Shown here piece after piece: positions 1 through 5,726 of a DNA stretch of 5,726 nucleotides. How positions within the stretch are numbered: position 1 is the first letter of the stretch; every line of letters begins with the position of its first letter. The position numbers were made by a program, and so were the translations under genes. Location: NCBI GenBank assembly GCA_937900675.1, contig CALCEA010000027.1, positions 1-5,726 of the forward strand, given 5' to 3'. The stretch is from an uncultured Chitinophagaceae bacterium. GTDB lineage: Bacteria > Bacteroidota > Bacteroidia > Chitinophagales > Chitinophagaceae. Below the pieces are notes generated by a model. The model did not search any database and had not been told where the DNA came from. It saw only the letters and a list, made by a program, of their open reading frames with translations.

Positions 1-143
1 GTCCAGAAGTAATTATGGAAAGAGCGGTAAAAGGTATGTTACCTAAAAACCGTTTAGGTCGTAAGATGGTTAAAAAATTATTTGTGTATGCTGGTCCAAA
101 CCATCCTCATGCTGCACAACAACCTAAAGAATTTAAATTTTAA
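1..143 (+). CDS. rplM: Large ribosomal subunit protein L13 (uL13), C-terminal part
   Basis: The window opens inside this gene; codons begin at position 3 and 46 residues remain before the TAA at 141-143. L13 is an early-assembling protein of the 50S subunit that binds 23S rRNA. The visible part carries the family's C-terminal signature: a GMLPKN-LGR stretch followed by a basic helix (RKMVKKL) and then VYAGPNHPHAAQQP. The protein ends KEFKF, a normal place for L13 to stop. The stop lies 20 nt before rpsI; L13 and S9 are neighbours in most bacteria and are usually co-transcribed. Arginines use CGT twice and AGA once. The start and promoter lie outside the window, so nothing can be said of its N-terminus. 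Identification is firm from the signature and the following gene. Confidence 0.95.
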   Translation, partial: PEVIMERAVKGMLPKNRLGRKMVKKLFVYAGPNHPHAAQQPKEFKF

Positions 144-163
144 AAAATTCCAAATCTAAATAA

Positions 164-553
164 ATGGAAAAGCAAACAAATGCAGTAGGTCGTCGTAAAG
201 AAGCAGTAACACGTGTCTTCGTTAGCAAGGGTACTGGAAAAATTACCGTTAATGACAAAGATTACAAAGCTTACTTTCCTTTAGTATACTTACAAAATCA
301 AGTTGAAGCTCCTTTAAAAGCTGCTGGTGTTGAAGGTAAATACGATATCGTAATTAACGCAACAGGTGGTGGTATGAAAGGTCAAGCAGAAGCAGCCAAA
401 TTAGGTATTGCTCGCGTATTAGTTGAATTGAATCCTGAAGTTCGTCCAACATTAAAAGCTGCTGGACAATTGAAGCGTGATCCAAGAAGTGTTGAACGTA
501 AGAAGTTCGGTCACAAGAAGGCACGTAGAAGCTTCCAATTTAGCAAGCGTTAA
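164..553 (+). CDS. rpsI: Small ribosomal subunit protein S9 (uS9)
   Basis: This 129-residue protein is a full-length S9 (E. coli S9 has 130 residues). S9 sits in the head of the 30S subunit, and its basic C-terminal tail reaches the P-site tRNA anticodon loop. Visible marks are the N-terminal GRRKEAVTRV at residues 9-18, the family signature GGGMKGQAEAAKLGIAR at about 68-84, and the tail KKARRSFQFSKR at 118-129, ending in the near-universal SKR. The start is fixed by an in-frame TAA at 161-163 directly before the ATG. There is no Shine-Dalgarno sequence; the 20-nt gap after rplM is A-rich, as usual in Bacteroidota. The next gene, rpsB, begins 39 nt downstream with no terminator between. Arginines are 8 CGT, 1 CGC and 2 AGA, the pattern of a highly expressed gene. 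Confidence 0.98.
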   Translation: MEKQTNAVGRRKEAVTRVFVSKGTGKITVNDKDYKAYFPLVYLQNQVEAPLKAAGVEGKYDIVINATGGGMKGQAEAAKLGIARVLVELNPEVRPTLKAAGQLKRDPRSVERKKFGHKKARRSFQFSKR

Positions 554-592
554 TCGACACAAATTTTTAATTCATTATTACAACTTATACAA

Positions 593-1468
593 ATGGAAAA
601 TAATACTTCACTTCAACAGCAACTATTGGAAGCTGGCGTACACTTTGGTCACCTTAAAAAGAAGTGGAATCCAAAGATGTTACCTTATATCTTCGCTGAG
701 AAGAAGGGTATCCACATCATTGATTTAAATAAAACTGTAGATCATTTACAAGAGACTGCTGCAGCTTTGAAGCAAATTGCAAAGAGCGGTAAGAAGATTA
801 TGTTTGTTGCTACTAAGAAGCAAGCAAAAGAAATTGTAAGTGAGTGTGCAAAGAAAGTAAACATGCCTTATGCAACTGAGCGTTGGTTAGGTGGTATGTT
901 AACTAACTTCAATACTGTTCGTAAGAGCGTTAAGAAAATGCAGAGCATTGAAAAAATGTTGAACGACGGTAGCGCAGACAGCTTAACTAAAAAAGAGCGT
1001 TTGACTTTAGCGCGTGATAAAGATAAAATGGAAAAAGTATTAGGTGGTATCGCACAATTAGGTCGTTTACCAGCAGCTTTATTCTTAGTTGATATCGGTC
1101 ACGAGCATATCGCATTAGCAGAAGCTAAGCGTTTAGGTATCCAAACATTTGGTATGGTTGATACAAACTGTGATCCAAATAAAGTAGATTTCTCTATTCC
1201 TGCAAATGACGATGCTACAAAATCTATTGCAATCATCACTAACTATATCACTGCAGCAATCGCTGAAGGTTTAGCAGAGCGTCAAGCTTCTAAAGATGAT
1301 GAAGAAACAACAGAAGAAGGTAGCAACGAATTAGAAGCAAAAGCTAAGAGAATGGAAGCTGAAGCAAATGCTGAAGGCGGCCGTGCTAAGCGTGGTGCAG
1401 GTACATCTGCTCCAGGTGCTCCTAAGCGTCGTACTACTACTGGTACTCGTGGTCCAGTAAGAAAATAA
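593..1468 (+). CDS. rpsB: Small ribosomal subunit protein S2 (uS2) with long charged C-terminal tail
   Basis: S2 is a late-assembling 30S protein on the back of the subunit, and S1 docking depends on it in well-studied bacteria. The core is intact: LLEAGVHFGH at residues 11-20, ERWLGGMLTNF at 96-106, and the second signature PAALFLVDIGHEHIALAEA followed by VDTNCDP and then IPANDDA. The core ends near residue 228. The protein is 291 residues against about 241 in E. coli. The extra part begins with an acidic stretch (roughly 235-248, rich in D and E), passes through an alanine/glutamate-rich, probably helical segment (about 246-262), and ends in a basic, glycine/threonine/proline-rich tail (263-291). 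The start is the first ATG after the rpsI stop, which is in frame with it; no Shine-Dalgarno is present. Arginines are 12 CGT and 2 AGA. Confidence 0.97.
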   Translation: MENNTSLQQQLLEAGVHFGHLKKKWNPKMLPYIFAEKKGIHIIDLNKTVDHLQETAAALKQIAKSGKKIMFVATKKQAKEIVSECAKKVNMPYATERWLGGMLTNFNTVRKSVKKMQSIEKMLNDGSADSLTKKERLTLARDKDKMEKVLGGIAQLGRLPAALFLVDIGHEHIALAEAKRLGIQTFGMVDTNCDPNKVDFSIPANDDATKSIAIITNYITAAIAEGLAERQASKDDEETTEEGSNELEAKAKRMEAEANAEGGRAKRGAGTSAPGAPKRRTTTGTRGPVRK

Positions 1469-1478
1469 TTAAATATCC

Positions 1479-1524
1479 CAATTGGGTTATTGACATCTTG
1501 AATAAGGTGTTGATGACCCAATTG
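1479..1524 (+). promoter_or_regulatory. Long RNA hairpin in the rpsB-tsf gap
   Basis: The left arm starts CAATTGGGT (1479-1487) and the right arm ends ACCCAATTG (1516-1524). Pairing continues inward without a break to U1499-A1504, giving 21 consecutive pairs around the 4-nt loop GAAU (1500-1503). Four pairs are G-U wobbles (1488/1515, 1491/1512, 1492/1511, 1496/1507). These pair only in the + strand transcript, so the structure looks like an RNA element of the rpsB-tsf message and not a DNA-binding palindrome. It begins 10 nt after the rpsB stop and ends 59 nt before the tsf start. The following sequence is AU-rich and moderately U-rich but lacks a clean U-run. Possible roles are partial termination (attenuation), 3'-end protection after processing, or an RNase III-like cleavage site. 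The structure is read directly; its role is inferred. Confidence 0.75.
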
Positions 1525-1583
1525 TATTTATTTAATCTCTCTTATATTAACTAAATATTAATAGACAATTTAAAAATAATTTT

Positions 1584-2417
1584 ATGAGCGCAATAACAGC
1601 ACAAGACATTAATAAATTACGTCAAGCTACAGGTGCCGGAATGATGGATTGCCGTAAAGCATTGACTGAAACAAACGGAGATTTTGAAGCTGCAATTGAT
1701 TGGTTAAGAAAGCAAGGTCAAAAAGTTGCTGCAAAGCGTAGCGATCGTGAAGCAAAAGAAGGTGTAATCATTGCACAAACTTCTGCTGATAACAAAACAG
1801 GTTTCGTAGTATGTATTTCTTGTGAAACAGATTTCGTTTCTAAGAATGCAGACTTCGTTGCATTTGCACAAAGCATTGCTGATGCTGCTGTTGCAAACAA
1901 TGTTAAGACTGCTGAAGAATTAAATGAAGTATCTGTAAACGGTGCAAAAGTTGCTGACTTAATCAATGATAAATTAGCTTCTATCGGTGAGAAAATCGGT
2001 ATTGCTAAATTTGAAAGAGTAGATGCTCCTTTCGTAGCTTCTTATATTCATGGTGCTTACAGAATGGGTGTGTTAGTAGCTTTAACAGCTGCAAATGCAG
2101 AATTAGGTAAGGACTTAGCAATGCAAATTGCTGCTATGAATCCAGTAGCGGTTGATCCAGAATCAGTGCCTACAGAAACTGTAGAGCGTGAGAGAGCGAT
2201 CATCATTGATACAATGAAAGCTGATCCTAAAATGGCTGGTAAACCAGAAGATATGATTGCTAAAATTGCTGAAGGTAAGATTGGTGCTTTCTTTAAAGAG
2301 CAAACTTTATTAGCACAAGCATTCGTAAAAGACGGTTCTAAGTCAGTAGGCGAATACATTAAATCTGTTGACGGTGCAATCAAAGTAACAGAGTTTAAGC
2401 GTGTTGCCTTGGGATAA
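1584..2417 (+). CDS. tsf: Translation elongation factor Ts (EF-Ts)
   Basis: EF-Ts releases GDP from EF-Tu so that EF-Tu can reload with GTP and aminoacyl-tRNA; it acts in the cytoplasm. At 277 residues it matches the family (E. coli 283). The N-terminal UBA-like domain occupies about residues 1-55, with the hallmark LRQATGAGMMDCRKAL at 12-27. It is followed by the core entry motif CETDFVSKNADF at 80-91; D83 and F84 correspond to the E. coli Asp80/Phe81 pair that contacts EF-Tu. Two core subdomains follow, including SYIHGAYRMGVLVAL and the IAAMNP stretch. The ATG is the first after an in-frame TAA at 1548-1550 and has no Shine-Dalgarno. It follows rpsB, its usual partner, after a 115-nt gap holding a large hairpin. 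C77 lies three residues before the commonly seen C80, making a CxxC. Arginines are 6 CGT and 4 AGA. Confidence 0.98.
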   Translation: MSAITAQDINKLRQATGAGMMDCRKALTETNGDFEAAIDWLRKQGQKVAAKRSDREAKEGVIIAQTSADNKTGFVVCISCETDFVSKNADFVAFAQSIADAAVANNVKTAEELNEVSVNGAKVADLINDKLASIGEKIGIAKFERVDAPFVASYIHGAYRMGVLVALTAANAELGKDLAMQIAAMNPVAVDPESVPTETVERERAIIIDTMKADPKMAGKPEDMIAKIAEGKIGAFFKEQTLLAQAFVKDGSKSVGEYIKSVDGAIKVTEFKRVALG

Positions 2418-2418
2418 A

Positions 2419-2444
2419 TTGCAAGTGGCTATTGCCTAGTGCAA
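2419..2444 (+). other. Weak hairpin just after tsf
   Basis: TTGCA (2419-2423) can pair with TGCAA (2440-2444), and inside them GGC (2427-2429) pairs with GCC (2434-2436) around a TATT loop. The two stems are separated by a symmetrical 3x3 internal loop. A run of six A residues follows, not T, so this is not an intrinsic terminator by itself. It could stabilise the 3' end of the tsf message or be chance. Confidence 0.3.
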
Positions 2445-2486
2445 AAAATTCAAATGATACAAATTCCTAGAAATTAGGATGAAATA

Positions 2487-2518
2487 TAAAAGGGCTCCCA
2501 ACGGAGCCCTTTTAATTT
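2487..2518 (+). terminator. Intrinsic terminator closing the rplM-tsf unit
   Basis: AAAAGGGCTCC (2488-2498) and GGAGCCCTTTT (2503-2513) form a perfect 11-bp stem around the loop CAAC. One more T-A pair (2487/2514) can be added. The GC-rich upper stem followed by TTTTAATTT is a textbook Rho-independent terminator. The A-run on the left side means it could also act on transcription from the other strand, although no - strand gene is seen nearby. It lies 70 nt after the tsf stop and 85 nt before pyrH, separating the two transcription units. Confidence 0.92.
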
Positions 2519-2574
2519 GTCCAAAGGCCTATTTTCCATTCATATAAAACCCTAAAAAGCTTATTCAAAATTTG

Positions 2575-2582
2575 TATCTTGC
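2575..2582 (+). promoter_or_regulatory. Possible -7 promoter element for pyrH
   Basis: A promoter for pyrH is expected between the terminator and the ATG at 2603. TATCTTGC resembles the Bacteroidota -7 consensus TAnnTTTG but is one T short. I see no TTTG/TTG -33 element at the usual 19-21 nt spacing upstream. If it is used, the leader would be only about 14 nt. This is a candidate only. Confidence 0.28.
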
Positions 2583-2602
2583 AAGTATAAATCTGTCTAA
2601 CT

Positions 2603-3319
2603 ATGCAGCCAAAGTACAAACGCGTCTTATTGAAATTATCTGGGGAAGCTTTATTGGGAAATGAAAGAAATGGAGATCCATTTAACCCAAAGATTATCGA
2701 ACAATATGCCAATGAGATAAAAGAGTTAGTGGCTTTGGGTATAGAAGTAGCTATTGTGATTGGTGGTGGAAATATTTACAGAGGGATGAATGAGGCGGAT
2801 AGCGGAATTGAAAGAGCACATGGAGATTATATGGGTATGTTGGCTACGGTGATCAACGCTATGGCAATTCAAGCCATGTTGGAAAAAATTGGCGTGTATA
2901 CAAGATTACAATCGGCTATCAATATGGAGCAAGTAGCTGAACCATATATTAGAAGAAAAGCATTAAGACATTTAGAGAAAGGCCGTGTGGTAATATTCGG
3001 TGCTGGTACCGGAAATCCTTATTTCACAACAGATACAGCTGGATCATTAAGAGCCATTGAAATGAAGGCGGATGTGATTTTAAAAGGCACAAGAGTGGAT
3101 GGAGTTTACGATGCAGATCCAGAAAAAAATCCAAATGCTACAAAGTTTGAAACAATCAGTTTCCAAGAATGTATTTCAAAAAATTTGAAAGTGATGGATA
3201 TGACCGCTTTCACATTATGTATGGAAAACAAGTTGCCAATCATTGTATTTGATATGAACAAAGCCGGTAACTTAATTAAAATTGTAAAAGGTGAATCAGT
3301 AGGTACATTGGTTCAATAA
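2603..3319 (+). CDS. pyrH: UMP kinase (uridylate kinase)
   Basis: This cytoplasmic enzyme phosphorylates UMP to UDP with ATP, an essential step toward UTP and CTP. It belongs to the bacterial amino-acid-kinase-fold family, which forms hexamers, and is unrelated to eukaryotic UMP/CMP kinases. At 238 residues it matches E. coli PyrH (241). Motifs in order are KRVLLKLSGEALLG (6-19, phosphate-binding), IGGGNIYRG (53-61), GDYMGMLATVINA (74-86, UMP-binding region), GAGTGNPYFTTDTAGSLRA (133-151), KGTRVDGVYDADP (161-173) and LKVMDMTAF (195-203). An in-frame TAA at 2588-2590 leaves 2603 as the only ATG that keeps the N-terminal motif; there is no Shine-Dalgarno. It stands alone after a terminator. The frequently adjacent frr (ribosome recycling factor) does not follow; a TolC-family gene starts 9 nt later. 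Arginines are mostly AGA, unlike the genes upstream. Confidence 0.97.
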   Translation: MQPKYKRVLLKLSGEALLGNERNGDPFNPKIIEQYANEIKELVALGIEVAIVIGGGNIYRGMNEADSGIERAHGDYMGMLATVINAMAIQAMLEKIGVYTRLQSAINMEQVAEPYIRRKALRHLEKGRVVIFGAGTGNPYFTTDTAGSLRAIEMKADVILKGTRVDGVYDADPEKNPNATKFETISFQECISKNLKVMDMTAFTLCMENKLPIIVFDMNKAGNLIKIVKGESVGTLVQ

Positions 3320-3328
3320 TCATATTGT

Positions 3329-4636
3329 ATGCAAAAAAGTAGAATTCTATTAGTGGTATTGGCTATTGTGTTTAGTAATGTAATCAAAGCACAAGAAAAA
3401 TTAAGTTTATCTGAAGCTGTAAAAATTGCGGTTCAAAATAGCTACGATATTAAATTGGTAGAAAATACAGCAGCTATCGCTAAAAACAATAATAGCTATG
3501 GCGTAGCAGGAGGATTACCAACTGTGTCAAGTACTGCATCAAATAATAATACACAATCAACCATCCATCAAACCTTCCCAGATCCGTCTAGAAATACCAC
3601 CAGAAGCGGCGTAGAAGGAACAACGGTTAATGGAAGTTTGAATGTAAGCATGATTTTATTCAATGGCTTTAGAGTAGCTGCAACAAAAGATAGATTAGAG
3701 AGTATCGAAAAACAAAGTGCAGCGACATTACAGAATCAAATGTTGAATACTAGTAGTATTGTGATGCAACAATATTATAATGTAGTAAGACAAGAAGCTT
3801 ATTTAAAAACTATTCTTAAATCTATTGAAGCATCTGAGCAAAGAGTAGCGATTGTTAAAACAAGACAACAAGTTGGCGTGGCTAATCAAGCAGATGTATT
3901 ACAATCTAATATAGATTTGAATGCTTTATTGCAAGCAAAAGAAAACCAACTTTTGGTAATAGATCAAGCAAAAGCAGATTTATACAATAGCATGGTGGTG
4001 CCAGCAAATTCAAATTATACTTTTGATCAAACTATTGCAGTAGATCAAAATATTAAAATAGCAGAAGTAGAAGCAAAGATGAAAGATCACCCTTTGTTAC
4101 AATCTGCACAACAGTTGGTGAATGTGAATCAGTTTATTGAAAAAGAGACAAGAGCAACTATGTATCCTACTTTAAGAGCAAATACAGGATACACTTATAG
4201 TAGTAATAGAAATGGTGCAGGCTTTATCTTATTAAACGAAAGCTATGGTCCATTCATAGGGGTGAACCTTGCATTACCAATATACAATGGTGGTGCGAGT
4301 AAGAGAGCATATAACAACGCAAAGATTGCTACCAATTCAGCTAAGTTACAATTAGAGAATACTTCTTTAGATTTAAATACAGAGTTGTTTAAAACCTATA
4401 AGAACTATTTGAATAGTATCAAGCAAACACCTATTGAGCAAGAGAACTTTAAAATGTCTCAAGAGTTATTAGGCTTAGTGATGCAAAAATATCAATTAGG
4501 ACAAGCCACCATGGTAGATGTAAAGCAAGCTCAACAAAGTTTTGAGACTGCTGGTTTTAGATTAACAAGTTTACAGTTCACAGCAAAGCTTGCAGAAATA
4601 GAATTAAAGAGATTGTCTAATCAATTGAGCTTCTAA
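3329..4636 (+). CDS. TolC-family outer-membrane efflux protein
   Basis: TolC-like proteins are trimeric outer-membrane channels with a long periplasmic helical barrel. They form the exit duct for tripartite efflux pumps or type I secretion. Residues 1-21 form a signal peptide: a short basic start (K3, R5), a hydrophobic core LLVVLAIVF and a likely cleavage after A21 within IKAQ. No lipobox cysteine is present. Two OEP repeats follow. The first (about 24-225) opens LSLSEAVKIAVQNSYDIKL and includes the beta-strand motif ILFNGFR (109-115). The second (about 250-430) includes the equivalent LPIYNGGASKRAY (316-328) and the helix KYQLGQATMVDVKQAQQ. The 435-residue length fits the family (E. coli TolC 493). 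No periplasmic adaptor or inner-membrane pump gene is in the window, so the substrate cannot be named. All 14 arginines are AGA. The 9-nt gap after pyrH suggests co-transcription. Confidence 0.93.
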   Translation: MQKSRILLVVLAIVFSNVIKAQEKLSLSEAVKIAVQNSYDIKLVENTAAIAKNNNSYGVAGGLPTVSSTASNNNTQSTIHQTFPDPSRNTTRSGVEGTTVNGSLNVSMILFNGFRVAATKDRLESIEKQSAATLQNQMLNTSSIVMQQYYNVVRQEAYLKTILKSIEASEQRVAIVKTRQQVGVANQADVLQSNIDLNALLQAKENQLLVIDQAKADLYNSMVVPANSNYTFDQTIAVDQNIKIAEVEAKMKDHPLLQSAQQLVNVNQFIEKETRATMYPTLRANTGYTYSSNRNGAGFILLNESYGPFIGVNLALPIYNGGASKRAYNNAKIATNSAKLQLENTSLDLNTELFKTYKNYLNSIKQTPIEQENFKMSQELLGLVMQKYQLGQATMVDVKQAQQSFETAGFRLTSLQFTAKLAEIELKRLSNQLSF

Positions 4637-4654
4637 AGTATATACGCATTATTT

Positions 4655-5726
4655 ATGCAACAGCTCACAGTAAAAGCTCCAGGAAGAATTAACTTAATTG
4701 GAGAACATACTGATTACAACGAGGGCTTTGTAATGCCTGCTGCTATTCAAAAGGCAGCGACAGTAAGTATTGAGCAAAGAACAGATCGCTCTATTCATTT
4801 ATTCGCTGAAGACCTTCAAGATACTTATATATTAAGCTTAGATACTGTTACCAAGTCTTCTAAAGATTGGGCTAATTATATAATTGGTGTGATCGCACAG
4901 TTTCAAAAGCTAAGCAATATCCCCACAGGTTTTACTCTTATACTTAAAAGCGATGTGCCAATTGGTGCAGGCCTATCAAGCTCTGCAGCCATAGAGTGTG
5001 CTGTGGCTTTTGCTATCAATGAATTGTTTGCATTGGGTTTTGATCGAATGCAATTAACCAAAATAGCCCAAAAAGCAGAACATGAATATGCTGGAGTTTT
5101 ATGTGGTATCATGGATCAGTTTGCTAGTATGTTTGGCAAAAAAGATCAGGTGATATTATTAGATTGTAAAACAATGGAATATCAATACTATCCATTACAA
5201 TTAGAACACTACGACATTGTTTTATTAGATACACAAATAAAACATGCATTAGCGAGTAGTGAATATAATACCAGAAGACAAGAATGTGAACAAGGGATTA
5301 AATTCATCCAACAACAATATCCATCCATCAATAGTTTAAGAGACGCCAATATGGATATGTTGAATGAGATGGTTGATCAAAACCAGTATCCAAAAGTATA
5401 TAGTCGTTGTAAGTATGTTATTCAAGAAATAGAAAGAACCAAAGCAGCAGCTATTGATTTGAAAGAGGGGAGACTAGAAGCTTTTGGACAAAAAATGTTT
5501 GCCACACACGAAGGTCTTACGAATTTATATGAAGTAAGTTGTCCAGAATTAGATTTTCTAGTGAGTGAAGTGAAGGATCATCCCAATGTAATAGGTGCTA
5601 GAATGATGGGTGGTGGTTTTGGTGGATGTACCATTAACCTAATAAAGAAAGAGGCCACCGCTTCTGTTGTTCAAAAGCTAGTGGCCTCTTATCAAAATAT
5701 ATTTCAGAAATCATTGCAACATTATA
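4655..5726 (+). CDS. galK: Galactokinase, 3' end beyond the window
   Basis: Galactokinase phosphorylates the C1 hydroxyl of alpha-D-galactose with ATP, the entry step of the Leloir pathway, in the cytoplasm. The reading frame is open for 357 codons to the window edge; the family is about 380-390 residues, so little is missing. All three GHMP-kinase motifs are present: PGRINLIGEHTDYNEG (9-24), PIGAGLSSSAA (102-112, ATP phosphate loop) and MMGGGFGGC (317-325). R11 and D154 (in CGIMDQF) match the catalytic Arg/Asp pair of known galactokinases, and IKHALASSEYNTRRQECE is galactokinase-like rather than mevalonate- or homoserine-kinase-like. The protein starts only 8 residues before PGR, whereas E. 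coli GalK has about 25; the tolC TAA at 4634-4636 is in frame, so no earlier ATG exists. The gap after tolC is 18 nt without a Shine-Dalgarno. Arginines are 8 of 11 AGA. Confidence 0.95.
   Translation, partial: MQQLTVKAPGRINLIGEHTDYNEGFVMPAAIQKAATVSIEQRTDRSIHLFAEDLQDTYILSLDTVTKSSKDWANYIIGVIAQFQKLSNIPTGFTLILKSDVPIGAGLSSSAAIECAVAFAINELFALGFDRMQLTKIAQKAEHEYAGVLCGIMDQFASMFGKKDQVILLDCKTMEYQYYPLQLEHYDIVLLDTQIKHALASSEYNTRRQECEQGIKFIQQQYPSINSLRDANMDMLNEMVDQNQYPKVYSRCKYVIQEIERTKAAAIDLKEGRLEAFGQKMFATHEGLTNLYEVSCPELDFLVSEVKDHPNVIGARMMGGGFGGCTINLIKKEATASVVQKLVASYQNIFQKSLQHY
5649..5690 (+). repeat. Inverted repeat inside the 3' part of galK
   Basis: AAGAGGCCAC (5649-5658) is exactly complementary to GTGGCCTCTT (5681-5690). 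Inside the 22-nt spacer, GCTT (5660-5663) can pair with AAGC (5675-5678), extending the stem after a small bulge. The element lies within coding sequence after the GGGFGG motif. There is no T-run after it. It may affect mRNA folding or be a coincidence of coding. Confidence 0.45.

Noticed and set aside
477..728. 83-codon + strand reading frame overlapping rpsI and rpsB
   Set aside because: It lies across the ends of two certain ribosomal protein genes in another frame, and its translation resembles no protein family.
1477..1486. DNA palindrome CCCAATTGGG as an operator site
   Set aside because: It is part of the longer hairpin, whose G-U pairs point to an RNA role; it is not placed near any promoter I can support.
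1522..1550. Possible separate promoter for tsf (TTG at 1522-1524, TATATTAA at 1543-1550)
   Set aside because: The -7 match lacks the TTTG end, the spacing is 18 nt, and the TTG falls in the right arm of the hairpin. In DNA this AT-rich such matches are common.
2057..2383. 108-codon - strand reading frame inside tsf
   Set aside because: It is fully antisense to a highly conserved tsf, has no signal of its own, and is the kind of open frame expected opposite biased codons. The same holds for the - strand frames at 1282-1521, 1718-1966 and 4903-5112.
2465..2479. Small inverted repeat TCCTA/TAGGA before the terminator
   Set aside because: Only five pairs around a 5-nt loop with no U-run; too weak to call beside the strong terminator at 2487-2518.
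2512..2712. 66-codon - strand reading frame across the terminator and the pyrH start
   Set aside because: It overlaps the pyrH N-terminal coding region and the terminator stem, and its translation shows no recognisable motif.

Overview
The window reads as an ordinary housekeeping segment of a Bacteroidota chromosome, most likely from the Chitinophagia/Chitinophagaceae side (the finer placement is inference). The reasons are AT-rich DNA, the contiguous order rplM-rpsI-rpsB-tsf, no Shine-Dalgarno sequence before any of the six visible start codons, a signal peptide ending in the Bacteroidota-like KAQ, and protein sequences such as S2, EF-Ts and UMP kinase that fit that phylum. All genes lie on the + strand.

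Layout. Positions 1-2417 form a translation block: the 3' end of rplM (L13), rpsI (S9), rpsB (S2, with a long charged C-terminal tail) and tsf (EF-Ts). The rpsB-tsf gap (1469-1583) holds a striking RNA hairpin of 21 uninterrupted base pairs (1479-1524). A clear intrinsic terminator at 2487-2518 closes this block. From 2603 a second unit begins: pyrH (UMP kinase), then 9 nt later a TolC-family outer-membrane efflux protein, then 18 nt later galK (galactokinase), which runs off the right edge. The short gaps suggest that pyrH, tolC and galK are co-transcribed.

How the genes work together. The first block supplies ribosomal proteins and the nucleotide-exchange factor for EF-Tu, and its codon use is that of highly expressed genes (arginine mostly CGT). 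The second unit is a functional mixture: pyrimidine nucleotide synthesis, outer-membrane export and galactose catabolism. Its arginine codons are almost all AGA. The terminator and the codon switch coincide, so the window joins two independently expressed units.

I see no mobile element, CRISPR array, tRNA, rRNA or defence system, and no previously undescribed multi-gene system. The items most worth a second look are the rpsB-tsf hairpin, the S2 tail, the pyrH-tolC-galK arrangement and the short N-terminus of galK.
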